From Dysosmobacter sp. Marseille-Q4140 (GTDB lineage: Bacteria > Bacillota > Clostridia > Oscillospirales > Oscillospiraceae): a DNA stretch of 64,000 nucleotides. This document shows positions 32,957 through 41,343 of the stretch, in pieces. Below the pieces are notes generated by a model. That model saw nothing but the letters and a program-made list of their open reading frames with translations, was not told the origin of the DNA and did no database searches. Each line of letters opens with the position of its first letter. Positions within the stretch are counted from its first letter, which is position 1. The DNA is taken from the NCBI GenBank assembly GCA_018228705.1, contig CP073694.1:2480001-2544000 (forward strand), given 5' to 3'. The translations under genes and the position numbers were made by a program.

Positions 32957-33265
32957 TTACTCAAAGTCATCTTCCAATTCATCCAGTTCTATCCTGGGCG
33001 GGAACCTCATTTCATACTGTTCCGTTGCCAAGGCCCGCACGGTGTCCCGTCGGTCTTTCATCCGCTTCCTCAGCCACGAAAGCTGTCCTTTGGATAATCG
33101 CCAGGGAAGGTTGACAAGCTGGGTAAGTGTCATTTCTTCCGCCTGCTTTTCTGGCGGGAGAGCGGCGCAGGTTTTACAAATGTGCGCGGCGTGACCCTTG
33201 CTGGAAAACTTTTCGTTTGCCTTATACTCGCCACAGACCTTGCAGTAGTGTCCACGTTTTTTCAT
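32957..33265 (-). CDS. Small zinc-finger protein downstream of abiEii
   Basis: This 102-residue protein has two Cys pairs at the N-terminus (HYCKVCGEYK and HICKTCAALP) and a basic helical middle (RLSKGQLSWLRKRMKDRRD). Its start overlaps the abiEii stop by four bases, so it is coupled to the toxin-antitoxin operon. The function is unknown. Confidence 0.7.
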   Translation of the reverse strand: MKKRGHYCKVCGEYKANEKFSSKGHAAHICKTCAALPPEKQAEEMTLTQLVNLPWRLSKGQLSWLRKRMKDRRDTVRALATEQYEMRFPPRIELDELEDDFE

Positions 33266-34110
33266 ACCTCACCCTCGCAACGAGAGAACAGCTGCCGCAC
33301 CGCAGCCATGACCGTATTCCAGTCAAGGTCGGACGCATAGGAAAACTTTTTCTGATAGGCCGCCCACAGGTCCTGCATGACCGGGCTGTTCTCCACTTCA
33401 TCAAAGACTTCGGCGGCCTCGGCCAGATGGCGCTCGGTGCCGCGCTTGTGGGCTGTCGCCAGCAGCGCGTCATGGAGAACGTGCGGGTCCAGAGTGCTGC
33501 CATAGAGTTGTTGCAGGATGGCGATGTCGTAAAAATCTCTCATACGGGTGTTGGTCGTAGTGCGGGTGATGATGGTTTCCAGCTTTTCGGCCAGCACGGT
33601 CTCCAGGTTATAGGCCCAAACGTCGATGGAGCGGTCCTCCAGCATGAGCTTGAAGCTGTACCGCACCTCTTTAGGGGTGATGGCGTCGCCGGTTGAAATG
33701 TCGATTTTCAGCGGGGTGCGCACCCCGTCAAAGAGCGTTGTCACCGTGACCCGGATACCGGGATATTCCGCTTCATCCATGATTTCCGAAATGCTTTTCA
33801 CCTGGAAGGTAACGCCGTCGTCAATGGGAACAGCGATGATCTCGGCCATCATGTTCTCCACATCCTCTATGCTGACGTTAGCTCCCTTGACCGTTGCGTC
33901 CAGGTCCATCGTGGAGCGGGCGTCCAGGCCGACCATCGCGGCCACCAGCATCCCGCCCTTGAGGATGAATTTGTCCCGGTAGGACGAGAGAGAAATGCGT
34001 TCCAGAAAACGCTCCATCATATAGTTGCGCATCAAAATCTGCGCATCCGCAGCATTTTTCTTTGACAGGTTGCGGATCAAATCTTTCAGCTGTCTGGCTG
34101 TCTTTATCAT
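33262..34110 (-). CDS. abiEii: AbiEii toxin (nucleotidyltransferase)
   Basis: This 282-residue type IV toxin belongs to the DNA polymerase beta-like nucleotidyltransferases. The motif FILKGGMLVAAM is followed by STMDLDATVKG, the expected GS/DxD metal site, and later LKIDIST. AbiEii modifies an RNA target and stops growth, aborting phage infection. Its ATG overlaps the abiEi stop. Confidence 0.88.
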   Translation of the reverse strand: MIKTARQLKDLIRNLSKKNAADAQILMRNYMMERFLERISLSSYRDKFILKGGMLVAAMVGLDARSTMDLDATVKGANVSIEDVENMMAEIIAVPIDDGVTFQVKSISEIMDEAEYPGIRVTVTTLFDGVRTPLKIDISTGDAITPKEVRYSFKLMLEDRSIDVWAYNLETVLAEKLETIITRTTTNTRMRDFYDIAILQQLYGSTLDPHVLHDALLATAHKRGTERHLAEAAEVFDEVENSPVMQDLWAAYQKKFSYASDLDWNTVMAAVRQLFSRCEGEV

Positions 34111-34700
34111 AGCAGTACCTCCAAATACTGGCGTAAAATCTTCTCGACACGGAACAGCCTGGCATAGCGCATCAGCGTCCGCAGGTCCTTGTCTTTCCGG
34201 CGGGCATACGCTTTCAAAGCGTCCTGAAATGTCTGCATCTCGATGTGGCTCCGGCTGCGCAGCACATCGCAGATCGTCCGTTCCATATCATAGACCGGCA
34301 CATCGTGACCGAAGGGGGTCTGCGCGGCTGTCAGGCCGACCTCATGCAGCTCCGCCTTGATGGTAAAGACCTGGACGCCCTCACCTTTAAGCCGGGTGGG
34401 GTTGTACCCTGTCTTGACCGTGACAGAATAGGCCAGCGGCTCCCGGTCGGTCAGGTCGTGGAAAAACAGCGCCGTTTCATGGGAAAAAACCGCCTGCGGA
34501 CAGCGAAGATGCAGCAGATACATGGCGTCCACCCAGGCATCTTTGGAAAGATAAATCCCATGCGCCGCCTGTTCCAGCCCACGAGACTGCACGAATTGAT
34601 AAAAAACAGGTTTTGAGATCCCGGCCGCGAGGACCTGCCCGGTGCGCAGCATCCCATCCTGACGTTCCATCAGCTGGTCCAGCTGTTGAAATTTGCTCAT
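34107..34700 (-). CDS. abiEi: AbiEi antitoxin and autorepressor
   Basis: The 197-residue protein has an N-terminal winged helix (LMERQDGMLRTGQVLAAGIS) and the AbiEi C-terminal domain (AHGIYLSKDAWVDAMYLL, SHETALFFHDL). ATG 34698-34700 is preferred over GTG 34709 because GGAAGG is well spaced. It neutralises AbiEii without forming a complex and represses its own promoter. In an ICE the pair both protects against phage and stabilises the element. Confidence 0.88.
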   Translation of the reverse strand: MSKFQQLDQLMERQDGMLRTGQVLAAGISKPVFYQFVQSRGLEQAAHGIYLSKDAWVDAMYLLHLRCPQAVFSHETALFFHDLTDREPLAYSVTVKTGYNPTRLKGEGVQVFTIKAELHEVGLTAAQTPFGHDVPVYDMERTICDVLRSRSHIEMQTFQDALKAYARRKDKDLRTLMRYARLFRVEKILRQYLEVLL

Positions 34701-34726
34701 GTTCTTCACCTTCCTTTCATGCTAAT

Positions 34727-34755
34727 ATTATACGCGAAATTAGCGCGAAAGTAAA
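34727..34755 (-). promoter_or_regulatory. abiE promoter with operator-like direct repeats
   Basis: TTTACT (34750-34755) and TATAAT (34727-34732) are 17 bp apart. The spacer contains the heptamer TTTCGCG twice, 11 bp apart (one helical turn), a likely AbiEi site. Confidence 0.65.
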
Positions 34756-34756
34756 G

Positions 34757-34790
34757 TCAAAAAATTGCCGGGCAATCACTCCCGGCAATT
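34757..34790 (-). terminator. Terminator before the abiE operon
   Basis: AATTGCCGGG/CCCGGCAATT with an eight-base loop is followed by TTTT on the minus strand. It ends the CD1845-like gene transcript. Confidence 0.8.
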
Positions 34791-34803
34791 CTTCGCTTCC
34801 TAT

Positions 34804-35115
34804 TCAGCCGTACACCGCGTCCTGGATCGCATACCGCAGGTCCTGCACCTTGCCCACCAACCATGCAGCAGCCATCGGCAGGCCCAGCGGGCTGACCAGG
34901 AAGGCAATCACCAGCAGGATCACACCGTTTTGCGGCGAGTAGGTCACAAGCACCGCGATCCCCAGCAGCGCCACCACTGTGGAGGCCAAGCCGAAGATAA
35001 AGCTGGACACATACAGTAGCCCGAAGCACAGCCAGGTGAACAGCATCAGCGCCAGCACTACCGGCGCAGCAAGGATTTTCAGCCCCAATTTCAAAATAAA
35101 CAGCACCGCTCTCAT
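34804..35115 (-). CDS. Small membrane protein (CD1845-like ICE protein)
   Basis: The 103-residue protein starts at ATG 35113-35115 behind GGAGGCGC and overlaps the upstream stop by four bases. It has three hydrophobic segments (ILAAPVVLALMLFTWLCFGL, STVVALLGIAVLVTY, ILLVIAFLVSPLGLPMAAAW). Similar proteins accompany Tn1549-like transfer genes; the role is unknown. Confidence 0.7.
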   Translation of the reverse strand: MRAVLFILKLGLKILAAPVVLALMLFTWLCFGLLYVSSFIFGLASTVVALLGIAVLVTYSPQNGVILLVIAFLVSPLGLPMAAAWLVGKVQDLRYAIQDAVYG

Positions 35116-35417
35116 TTCAGCGCCTCCTTCCGCCAGTCCAGGTATGGCTGGCACAGTTCCTCTACGGCCTTTTCGTCCGCCTCTGTGACCTCCCGGCGTC
35201 CCCGCGTCCGGCAGATCATGGCAAAGTCCTGAAAATCCGAGAGAAGTATATCGAACAGCTCCTCCGGGGTCCGGCAGAGAATGCCGTCCACGCAGTAGCG
35301 GGAATCCTTGTCCCAGGCCAGTCGGACGTAGCCGCGTTTGCAGGGAAGAACTTCTTCCTCCGGGTCGCGCAGCAGGTATTCTTGAAAAATCTCTAAGACG
35401 TTTTCAAACGTTAACAT
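35112..35417 (-). CDS. Conserved ICE protein of unknown function
   Basis: This 101-residue acidic protein (MLTFENVLEIFQEYLLRDPE) has no membrane segment or known motif. It is coupled by a four-base overlap to the small membrane protein. The pair lies after the terminator of the main transfer operon, so it needs its own promoter. Confidence 0.65.
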   Translation of the reverse strand: MLTFENVLEIFQEYLLRDPEEEVLPCKRGYVRLAWDKDSRYCVDGILCRTPEELFDILLSDFQDFAMICRTRGRREVTEADEKAVEELCQPYLDWRKEALK

Positions 35418-35482
35418 CAGCCATCACCTCGTTTCTGACTCCATTATCAATCACAGCCCGCCAAAACGCAACGATACCGGCA

Positions 35483-35536
35483 AAGAAAAAAAGAGGGAGG
35501 CCCGGCGATGCAGCCTGCACGCGCCGGACCTCCCTC
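35483..35536 (-). terminator. Terminator of the main transfer operon
   Basis: A strong stem (GAGGGAGG, CCGGCG and complements) is followed by TTTTTTTC on the minus strand, about 20 bases after the mobC stop. Confidence 0.85.
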
Positions 35537-35558
35537 ACAGCAGGGGCGTATGCCCCTG

Positions 35559-35903
35559 TCACGTCAGCTTTGCCAGCTGGGTCAATACCTGATGCACCCC
35601 GTCCCACAAAGCCTCCTGCCTCCGGGATATATCCTCCAGGTCGGCGTCGTAAATGCGCCCGGTTTCATGCGCACGGCGGGCCAGCTGGTTCAAGTTATTG
35701 CTGGAATAGCGCATCAGGGACACCAGCTCCTTCAGCTCCGGCAATTCCAGGCGCACCACATAGCCGTCCAGGGCCATCTTGCGCAGGTACGCCTCCCGGT
35801 TTTTTGTCCCCAGCTGGGTCATCTTCTGCTCGATCAGCGCCAGTTCTTCCGGCGAGACCCGGAAGTTCAGCTGCACCTCCCGCTTGCGCTTGGGGGCGCT
35901 CAT
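35559..35903 (-). CDS. mobC: Relaxosome accessory protein MobC
   Basis: This 114-residue protein has a ribbon-helix-helix N-terminus (KREVQLNFRVSPEELALIE) and the MobC signature YSSNNLNQLARRAHETG. It helps the relaxase open oriT. Its ATG overlaps the upstream stop by four bases, and it is the last gene before the operon terminator. Confidence 0.88.
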   Translation of the reverse strand: MSAPKRKREVQLNFRVSPEELALIEQKMTQLGTKNREAYLRKMALDGYVVRLELPELKELVSLMRYSSNNLNQLARRAHETGRIYDADLEDISRRQEALWDGVHQVLTQLAKLT

Positions 35904-36976
35904 CGCTCCGGCTCCTTTTTCTTATGGATGGGGGATTTTTTCTCCGGCTTTTCAGCGGGGCGCGGCTCCTGTTTCAGCTGGCGACGGACCGAGGGGCGGC
36001 GCTGACGCAGCTCCTTGGAGCGGTCCTCACTGGCCAGGATGGTGACATAGGTGCCGGGCAGGTCCTTCATGCCGGTGATCGCCAGACTGCGGAATGGCAG
36101 CAGCGTTATCAGCTGGTCGTGGGCCTGGGTGCCTGCGCGGGCCAGAAAATCCGGCGAAACGCGGGCCATGTAGTGGGTGCCGTGGGGGCTGTTGGGCGTA
36201 TCCGGCGCACGAAGCTCCTGCAAGAGCCGGGCGGCCTCGGCGCGGATTTCCTCTGGCGTCAGCGGCTGGAGCCGCAGATAGTCCTGCCGCGCCTGGCTCA
36301 AGAACAGATCGACCAAGCCGGAGTGGCTGTCCACCACAAAGTCCAGGTTGCGTTCGCCGCCAAAGCCGTCCGGGTTGGGCGGGATGTCCACCGTCCTGGC
36401 CCACGTCTTGTTGGCCGGGCTGAAACGCTCATCCCACTCTTTCTGCTGCACGGTGTTTGCCAGCACATAGAGGGTGCGGGTGTAGCCGAACTGCTCGATC
36501 ACCTGGGGCACCGCGTCCTTGTCCAGCCGGTTGTCCCGGTAATGTTCTGAAATGGACGCCTCGATGGCCTCCTTGCAGGCGATGTTGGCGCGGCGGGACG
36601 CCCGGTACAAATCCAGGTCGCCCTGTTCGCGGGCATGGGCGGCGTCGTGCCGGTAGAGCGGCAGTTCCCGCTGGGCGTCCAGCGCCGCCTCGGCCCGCTG
36701 CTCGATACTGTCCCGCACCACATCCATGTAGGAAGTCTCCCGATCAGAAAACTCCTTGTAGACATCGGCCAGCGGGGACGGCGACGCCAGCAGCGCGGCG
36801 GCCCGGCTTTGTGGCAGGTCCAGCTCCTCCATCGCCATCAGGATGTCCTCCCGGACCGTGTACTCATAGGTATGCTTTAGAATTTCCTCCAGGGGCTGGC
36901 TTTTCAGCCAGTCCCGGAACTTATCCTGTTCGGCGGCCATCTTCTCATAGAGGGCCGTGTTTTTATCGGTATTCAT
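35900..36976 (-). CDS. DUF3849/DUF3848-like ICE protein
   Basis: The protein has 358 residues. The N-terminal third (EILKHTYEYTVREDILMAME) resembles the DUF3848 domain, the middle (LPLYRHDAAHAREQGDLDLY, YVLANTVQQKEWDERFSPAN) resembles DUF3849, and the Lys/Pro tail is disordered. These domains occur only in mobile elements and their role is unknown. It begins two bases after the helicase 3' exon stop. Confidence 0.75.
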   Translation of the reverse strand: MNTDKNTALYEKMAAEQDKFRDWLKSQPLEEILKHTYEYTVREDILMAMEELDLPQSRAAALLASPSPLADVYKEFSDRETSYMDVVRDSIEQRAEAALDAQRELPLYRHDAAHAREQGDLDLYRASRRANIACKEAIEASISEHYRDNRLDKDAVPQVIEQFGYTRTLYVLANTVQQKEWDERFSPANKTWARTVDIPPNPDGFGGERNLDFVVDSHSGLVDLFLSQARQDYLRLQPLTPEEIRAEAARLLQELRAPDTPNSPHGTHYMARVSPDFLARAGTQAHDQLITLLPFRSLAITGMKDLPGTYVTILASEDRSKELRQRRPSVRRQLKQEPRPAEKPEKKSPIHKKKEPER

Positions 36977-36977
36977 G

Positions 36978-38837
36978 TTATCGCACCTCCTGTTCGTGGT
37001 GTTTTGGTTTCTTTTCGGGATTGCGCGGAACCGGGCGTTTCAAGCCCTCCAGCACCGAGGGGCGGCTGCTCTTGGCAAGAACCGCCTCCGGCGCAGGGCG
37101 GCCCCGGCCGTCCATGTTCAGCAGTACGTCCAGTTCGGCCAGCCGGGCGGACTTTACCCGCAAATCATCCTCAAAAGGGAATGGCTTACCCACCTCCGCC
37201 TTGGCGGCGGCCTGCTGCTGGTAGAGATTGTCCAGTTGGTTCTTCACCGCCTCCAGCCGCTGGGGCATCTGACTGAGCGCATTGTCGATACGGGTGAGGT
37301 TGCCGCGGGGGTCTGTGCCCAGCGTCGCCCGGTGGGTCATCTGGCCTTTCAGCAGGAGCATATACTCTTGCCGGAAAGCGTCAAACGACACCGACATAGC
37401 GAAGCCCCGGTAACTGCCCACCGGCACCGGGTCGGTCCCTTTGACCTCCTTGCAGGCGTCCAGCAGCGCGGCCCCGGCGTTCTCCTTGTCGGTGAGGGTG
37501 TCGCCACGGACTTCCATCCCGGCAAAGCCGTCCTCCGGGTGCGGGTGTTCCGCCAGCGTTTTCATATCCGCTTCCAGCCCGGCGATAAATCCCTTGTTTT
37601 TCTCGATCTCCTCCGGGAAGGTTTTGAGCAACTGGTCCTCCAGGCGGTACTGCTTGCTCTGGTGGTCGGCCTTCATCAGCTTTAACCGCGCCACGTCCAC
37701 ATCCAGGTCCATGCGCTCTTTGATGCGCGGGTCCCCGGCGCACAGCGCCTTGATCTCGGCAAAGGACAGCGCCGTTTCGTCCACATCGTCGCAGCTTCGC
37801 ACCGGCGATTTGGAGGTCATGATCTGGCTGATGAATTTCTGCTTGTTTTCCACCGTCTGCCAGAGGTAGGCGTCAAACGTCCCCTCGGTGACATAGCGGT
37901 ACACATGGACGGTCTCGTTCTGGTTGCCCTGGCGCTCGATGCGCCCCTTTCGCTGGGCCAGGTCGCCGGGCCGCCACGGACAGTCCAGATCATGTAGCGC
38001 CACCAGGCGGTCCTGGACGTTGGTGCCCGCGCCCATCTTGGCGGTGCTGCCCAGCAAAACGCGCACCTGGCCGGTGCGGACCTTGGAGAACAACTCCTTT
38101 TTGCGCACCTCGGTGTTGGCCTCATGGATAAAGGCGATCTGCTCGGCGGGCACACCTTTAGCGATGAGCTTCTGCCGGATGTCCTCATACACGGTAAAGG
38201 CCGGTTCCGGCTCATCCAGCGGCACCGCGTCCTCCAAAGCGTGGAGGGTCGGGTTGTCCAGCGCCTTGGCTACCTTTTTGGCGGGCCGGGCCTGGGGCGT
38301 GGAGATGTCGCAGAACACCAGCTGGGTCAGCTTGTCAGCCTCGCCGTCCCGCCAGATCTGCATGATGTTGTTCACGCACTGATTGACCTTGGTGCCCGGC
38401 TCATCCGGCAGCAGCTGGTTGATGATCCGCTGGTCCAGGCCCAGCTTGCGTCCGTCGCTGGTGATCTTGAGCATATTGTCCTGGGACGGGTCCACCGTAC
38501 CGCTGTGTACCAGGGAAGCGCGCTCCGAGAGCGCCTTCACCATTTCCTGCTGCTGTTCGGTGGGCTGGGCCACGATGTTGTGGTACTCCACCTGGGGCGT
38601 GGGCAGGTGCAGCTGGTCGGCGGTTTTGATGTCCGCGACCTCCTTAAAGAGGTTCATCAGCTCCGGCAGGTTGAAAAACTTGCTGAATCTTGTTCTTGCC
38701 CGGTAGCCGGTGCCCTCCGGGGCCAGCTCCAGCGCCGTCACGGTTTCGCCAAACCGGGACGCCCAGCAGTCAAAGTGGGCCATGCCCAGCTCTTGCAGCC
38801 GGTCATATTGGAGATACCGCTGCATGGTGTAAAGCTC
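36978..38837 (-). CDS. SNF2-type helicase/N6-methylase, 3' exon (619 residues)
   Basis: This is the C-terminal part of the giant helicase, reading ELYTMQRYLQ from the intron junction. It contains the helicase C domain: QLVFCDIS, the late motif GSTAKMGAGTNVQDR and the arginine-finger region QRKGRIERQGN. A helical C-terminal region follows. Frame and homology join exactly to the 5' exon when the group II intron is removed. Without splicing, the protein would lose motifs III-VI. Confidence 0.85.
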   Translation of the reverse strand, partial: ELYTMQRYLQYDRLQELGMAHFDCWASRFGETVTALELAPEGTGYRARTRFSKFFNLPELMNLFKEVADIKTADQLHLPTPQVEYHNIVAQPTEQQQEMVKALSERASLVHSGTVDPSQDNMLKITSDGRKLGLDQRIINQLLPDEPGTKVNQCVNNIMQIWRDGEADKLTQLVFCDISTPQARPAKKVAKALDNPTLHALEDAVPLDEPEPAFTVYEDIRQKLIAKGVPAEQIAFIHEANTEVRKKELFSKVRTGQVRVLLGSTAKMGAGTNVQDRLVALHDLDCPWRPGDLAQRKGRIERQGNQNETVHVYRYVTEGTFDAYLWQTVENKQKFISQIMTSKSPVRSCDDVDETALSFAEIKALCAGDPRIKERMDLDVDVARLKLMKADHQSKQYRLEDQLLKTFPEEIEKNKGFIAGLEADMKTLAEHPHPEDGFAGMEVRGDTLTDKENAGAALLDACKEVKGTDPVPVGSYRGFAMSVSFDAFRQEYMLLLKGQMTHRATLGTDPRGNLTRIDNALSQMPQRLEAVKNQLDNLYQQQAAAKAEVGKPFPFEDDLRVKSARLAELDVLLNMDGRGRPAPEAVLAKSSRPSVLEGLKRPVPRNPEKKPKHHEQEVR

Positions 38838-41343
38838 ATAAGGTAGGAAACGCCACGCCATACTTCCTTTCGTCCGTGGTCTTGGCGTAACCCCCTCCAG
38901 AACCGTGCTTACACCTCTCGATGTACACGGCTCGCCATCTTTCATAGTTTAAGTGATTTTGTCTTTGCTTCTTCGTAGCATTTCGGGCAGAGAGCCAATG
39001 ACTTCCGCCTTTTCAGTAGCATCAGTTCATCAAATTCATTATCAGCGTTCAAATCTTTTAAGCGCTTTACATGGTGCATATACACTTTCACGGGGTTTGC
39101 TCCGCACATCTCGCATTGTCCGCTTTTTAAACGTCCTGCAAGACTATTCGGTTTTATCTGCCCTCTGTATTTCGGCATAATGTCTACAAATTCAGGTGCG
39201 ATATTGTTATTACGCCTAAATCCTTCATTGTAAAACTCACACCGCTTTGTTCCACTCTTGGTTTTGTAATCTGCGCCAAAGTCGCCCTTTACGCTACGGT
39301 ATTTCTTATACATCTTCATAACAGAAGAATTATATTTTGCCGCCAACGTCTTTAAACAGCTTCCACGCATGATAGAATGAAATTTCCCCAGATTGCATAC
39401 ATTGATTGCTAACCTGTAATAATTGTACAATCCTCTGATTTCAGAATTATATTTACTGATGATTGCCACATCGTCTAATGGCATAAGCGCCCCTCTGTGG
39501 AGTGGCTTCCAAATCTCTTTGCCGTTTTCGTCTTTTTTGATTTTAAACGCACCGTATTCGTGCAGTTTCGCAATCCATTTTTCTTTCGGCATATATAACT
39601 GCACTTTTCCATACCACACCCGTTGCAGACCTTTTTTCGTCCGCTTTGTGTCCTGACTTCTTGATATTCTTATGTCGTATCCAAGATACCGCACCTTTTC
39701 AGAGGAATGGGTAACGTGAGTTTTCTCCTCCGACATTGTGAGATTTAGCTTGTCTTTTAGAAATATCTTTACCTGTTCCTTGATATTTTCAGCATCCTGC
39801 TTTGAACCTGTTATTGAAATCAGGAAATCGTCAGCGTAACGGTTGTATTGAAGTCTTTTGTAATTCTCATCCATCTCGTCTAAATGTGGTGTGGACAACA
39901 TCACTTTCCTTGCTTCTTTAAATGCTGCTAGGTTTGCTTCTGTGCGCTCTATTTCCAGATTTTTCTGCGCTTTCCGATAAGCCCAGCGTACCTTATCATG
40001 GTCTTTGTGGACTTTACGGCTTCTTGTATCGCCTTTGTCAAAACTCTTTTTCATCCTTGCCATGAACTCATCAAGTTCATTCAGATAGATGTTGGCAAGT
40101 ATCGGACTGACACCGGAGCCTTGTGGACTGCCGGAGTACGTTTCATGGTATGTCCACTGTTCCATATATCCTGCCCTTAGAAACTTCCACATCAGCGATA
40201 TGAACGCTTCATCTTTTATGCGCTTTCTCAAAAGCTGTATTGTGATATGGTGGTCGAAGCTGTCAAAACAAGCCTTAATGTCTCCTTCGATTATCCACTT
40301 TGCACCAGTGAACAGCGTTACGATTTCTTTTAACGCTGTGTGGCAACTTCTTTTCGGTCTGAAACCATGTGAATTATCAGAGAATGTCGGCTCATAGATT
40401 GCTTCAAGTATCATACGGACAACTTCCTGTAACAGTTTATCGTCCGTTGACGGAATCCCCAATGGGCGCTTTTTACTGCTGTTTTTCTTCGCAATATAAA
40501 CACGCCTTGCAGGGTTCGGCTGGTATGAGTGGTCTCTCAGCTTCTGAATGAGCTTTTCAATGCGCTCCATGCTCATACCGTCAAGAGTGAATCCGTCTGC
40601 ACCTGCCGTCATGCTCCCCTGAGAGGTCGCAATATTCTGGTATGCAAGCAGATAGAACTCTGGGTTGTACAGGTTACGGTATAATCTCTCGTACCTGTAC
40701 TCTTTGTTTTTTGCTTTTTCACTTAAACTTTTCAATACATTTTCGGGACTTCTCATAATGCCTCACGCACCTTTCCTTATTATTTGTATTGAAGAAAGAC
40801 TGTCTCCCTTCGCCATGTGGACGGCTTTCCCGTCCTCGGACTACTACGGAGACTCTGTTGCCATAGTAAATATTCAGAGTCACTTTTCTCATAGCACTCA
40901 TAGCCGATTTTCGGCATTTTACCTTAGGCAATCCCCGTTTAGAACTGTAATAACATAAGCCTGTTATGATTTCGGATGTGACGTTCGTCGTTTTCCATTA
41001 TCCTATGGCTGATTTACTCTGGGTATCTTGTGGATACGCATGGCCGACTCATATCCACCAGAGTACATGCGAGTATAACTTCCTTACGCATGGAGCAACA
41101 TTTTGCCCAATCTCCGACTGTCATTCAGGCAGTTTAGCTTTCATCCTTATTCATAACTTTTCGCCACTACCACGCAAACACTTTGGAAGTTTCCGTGTTT
41201 CGTGCCCTCCGACATGCTACACTCCCCATCGGGTTTCCCCTTTTGGATAAGTCGGGTGACGATAGGGTGCGGATTATTCCGCTTTGATACCTTGCCCTAT
41301 TACTTGCTCAAGGTAAGATTATTACAGCCCCTTACGGGCGCAC
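38838..41343 (-). mobile_element. Group II intron (complete, 2,506 bp)
   Basis: The intron starts GTGCGCCCG at 41343 and ends CCTACCTTAT at 38838. Domain V (38900-38933) begins GAGCCGTG and ends CACGGTTC, the catalytic 34-base hairpin; domain VI follows. Domains I-III occupy 40757-41343, and the maturase is encoded in domain IV. Removal joins TCC ATG ACC to GAG CTT TAC in frame (SMT-ELYTMQRY), so both intron boundaries are well defined. It is in the same orientation as the host gene and should be able to splice. Confidence 0.9.
38942..40756 (-). CDS. ltrA: Group II intron reverse transcriptase/maturase
   Basis: This 604-residue protein has an RT domain with SGSPQGSGVSPILANIYL and the catalytic NRYADDF, a maturase (X) domain, and a C-terminal HNH endonuclease (CEMCGANPVKVYMHHVKRLK, LALCPKC). 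All catalytic residues appear intact, so splicing and retrohoming look possible. An insertion of about 60 residues (KVHKDHDKVRWAYRKAQ) lies within the RT fingers-palm region, as in some clostridial introns. Confidence 0.93.
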   Translation of the reverse strand: MRSPENVLKSLSEKAKNKEYRYERLYRNLYNPEFYLLAYQNIATSQGSMTAGADGFTLDGMSMERIEKLIQKLRDHSYQPNPARRVYIAKKNSSKKRPLGIPSTDDKLLQEVVRMILEAIYEPTFSDNSHGFRPKRSCHTALKEIVTLFTGAKWIIEGDIKACFDSFDHHITIQLLRKRIKDEAFISLMWKFLRAGYMEQWTYHETYSGSPQGSGVSPILANIYLNELDEFMARMKKSFDKGDTRSRKVHKDHDKVRWAYRKAQKNLEIERTEANLAAFKEARKVMLSTPHLDEMDENYKRLQYNRYADDFLISITGSKQDAENIKEQVKIFLKDKLNLTMSEEKTHVTHSSEKVRYLGYDIRISRSQDTKRTKKGLQRVWYGKVQLYMPKEKWIAKLHEYGAFKIKKDENGKEIWKPLHRGALMPLDDVAIISKYNSEIRGLYNYYRLAINVCNLGKFHSIMRGSCLKTLAAKYNSSVMKMYKKYRSVKGDFGADYKTKSGTKRCEFYNEGFRRNNNIAPEFVDIMPKYRGQIKPNSLAGRLKSGQCEMCGANPVKVYMHHVKRLKDLNADNEFDELMLLKRRKSLALCPKCYEEAKTKSLKL

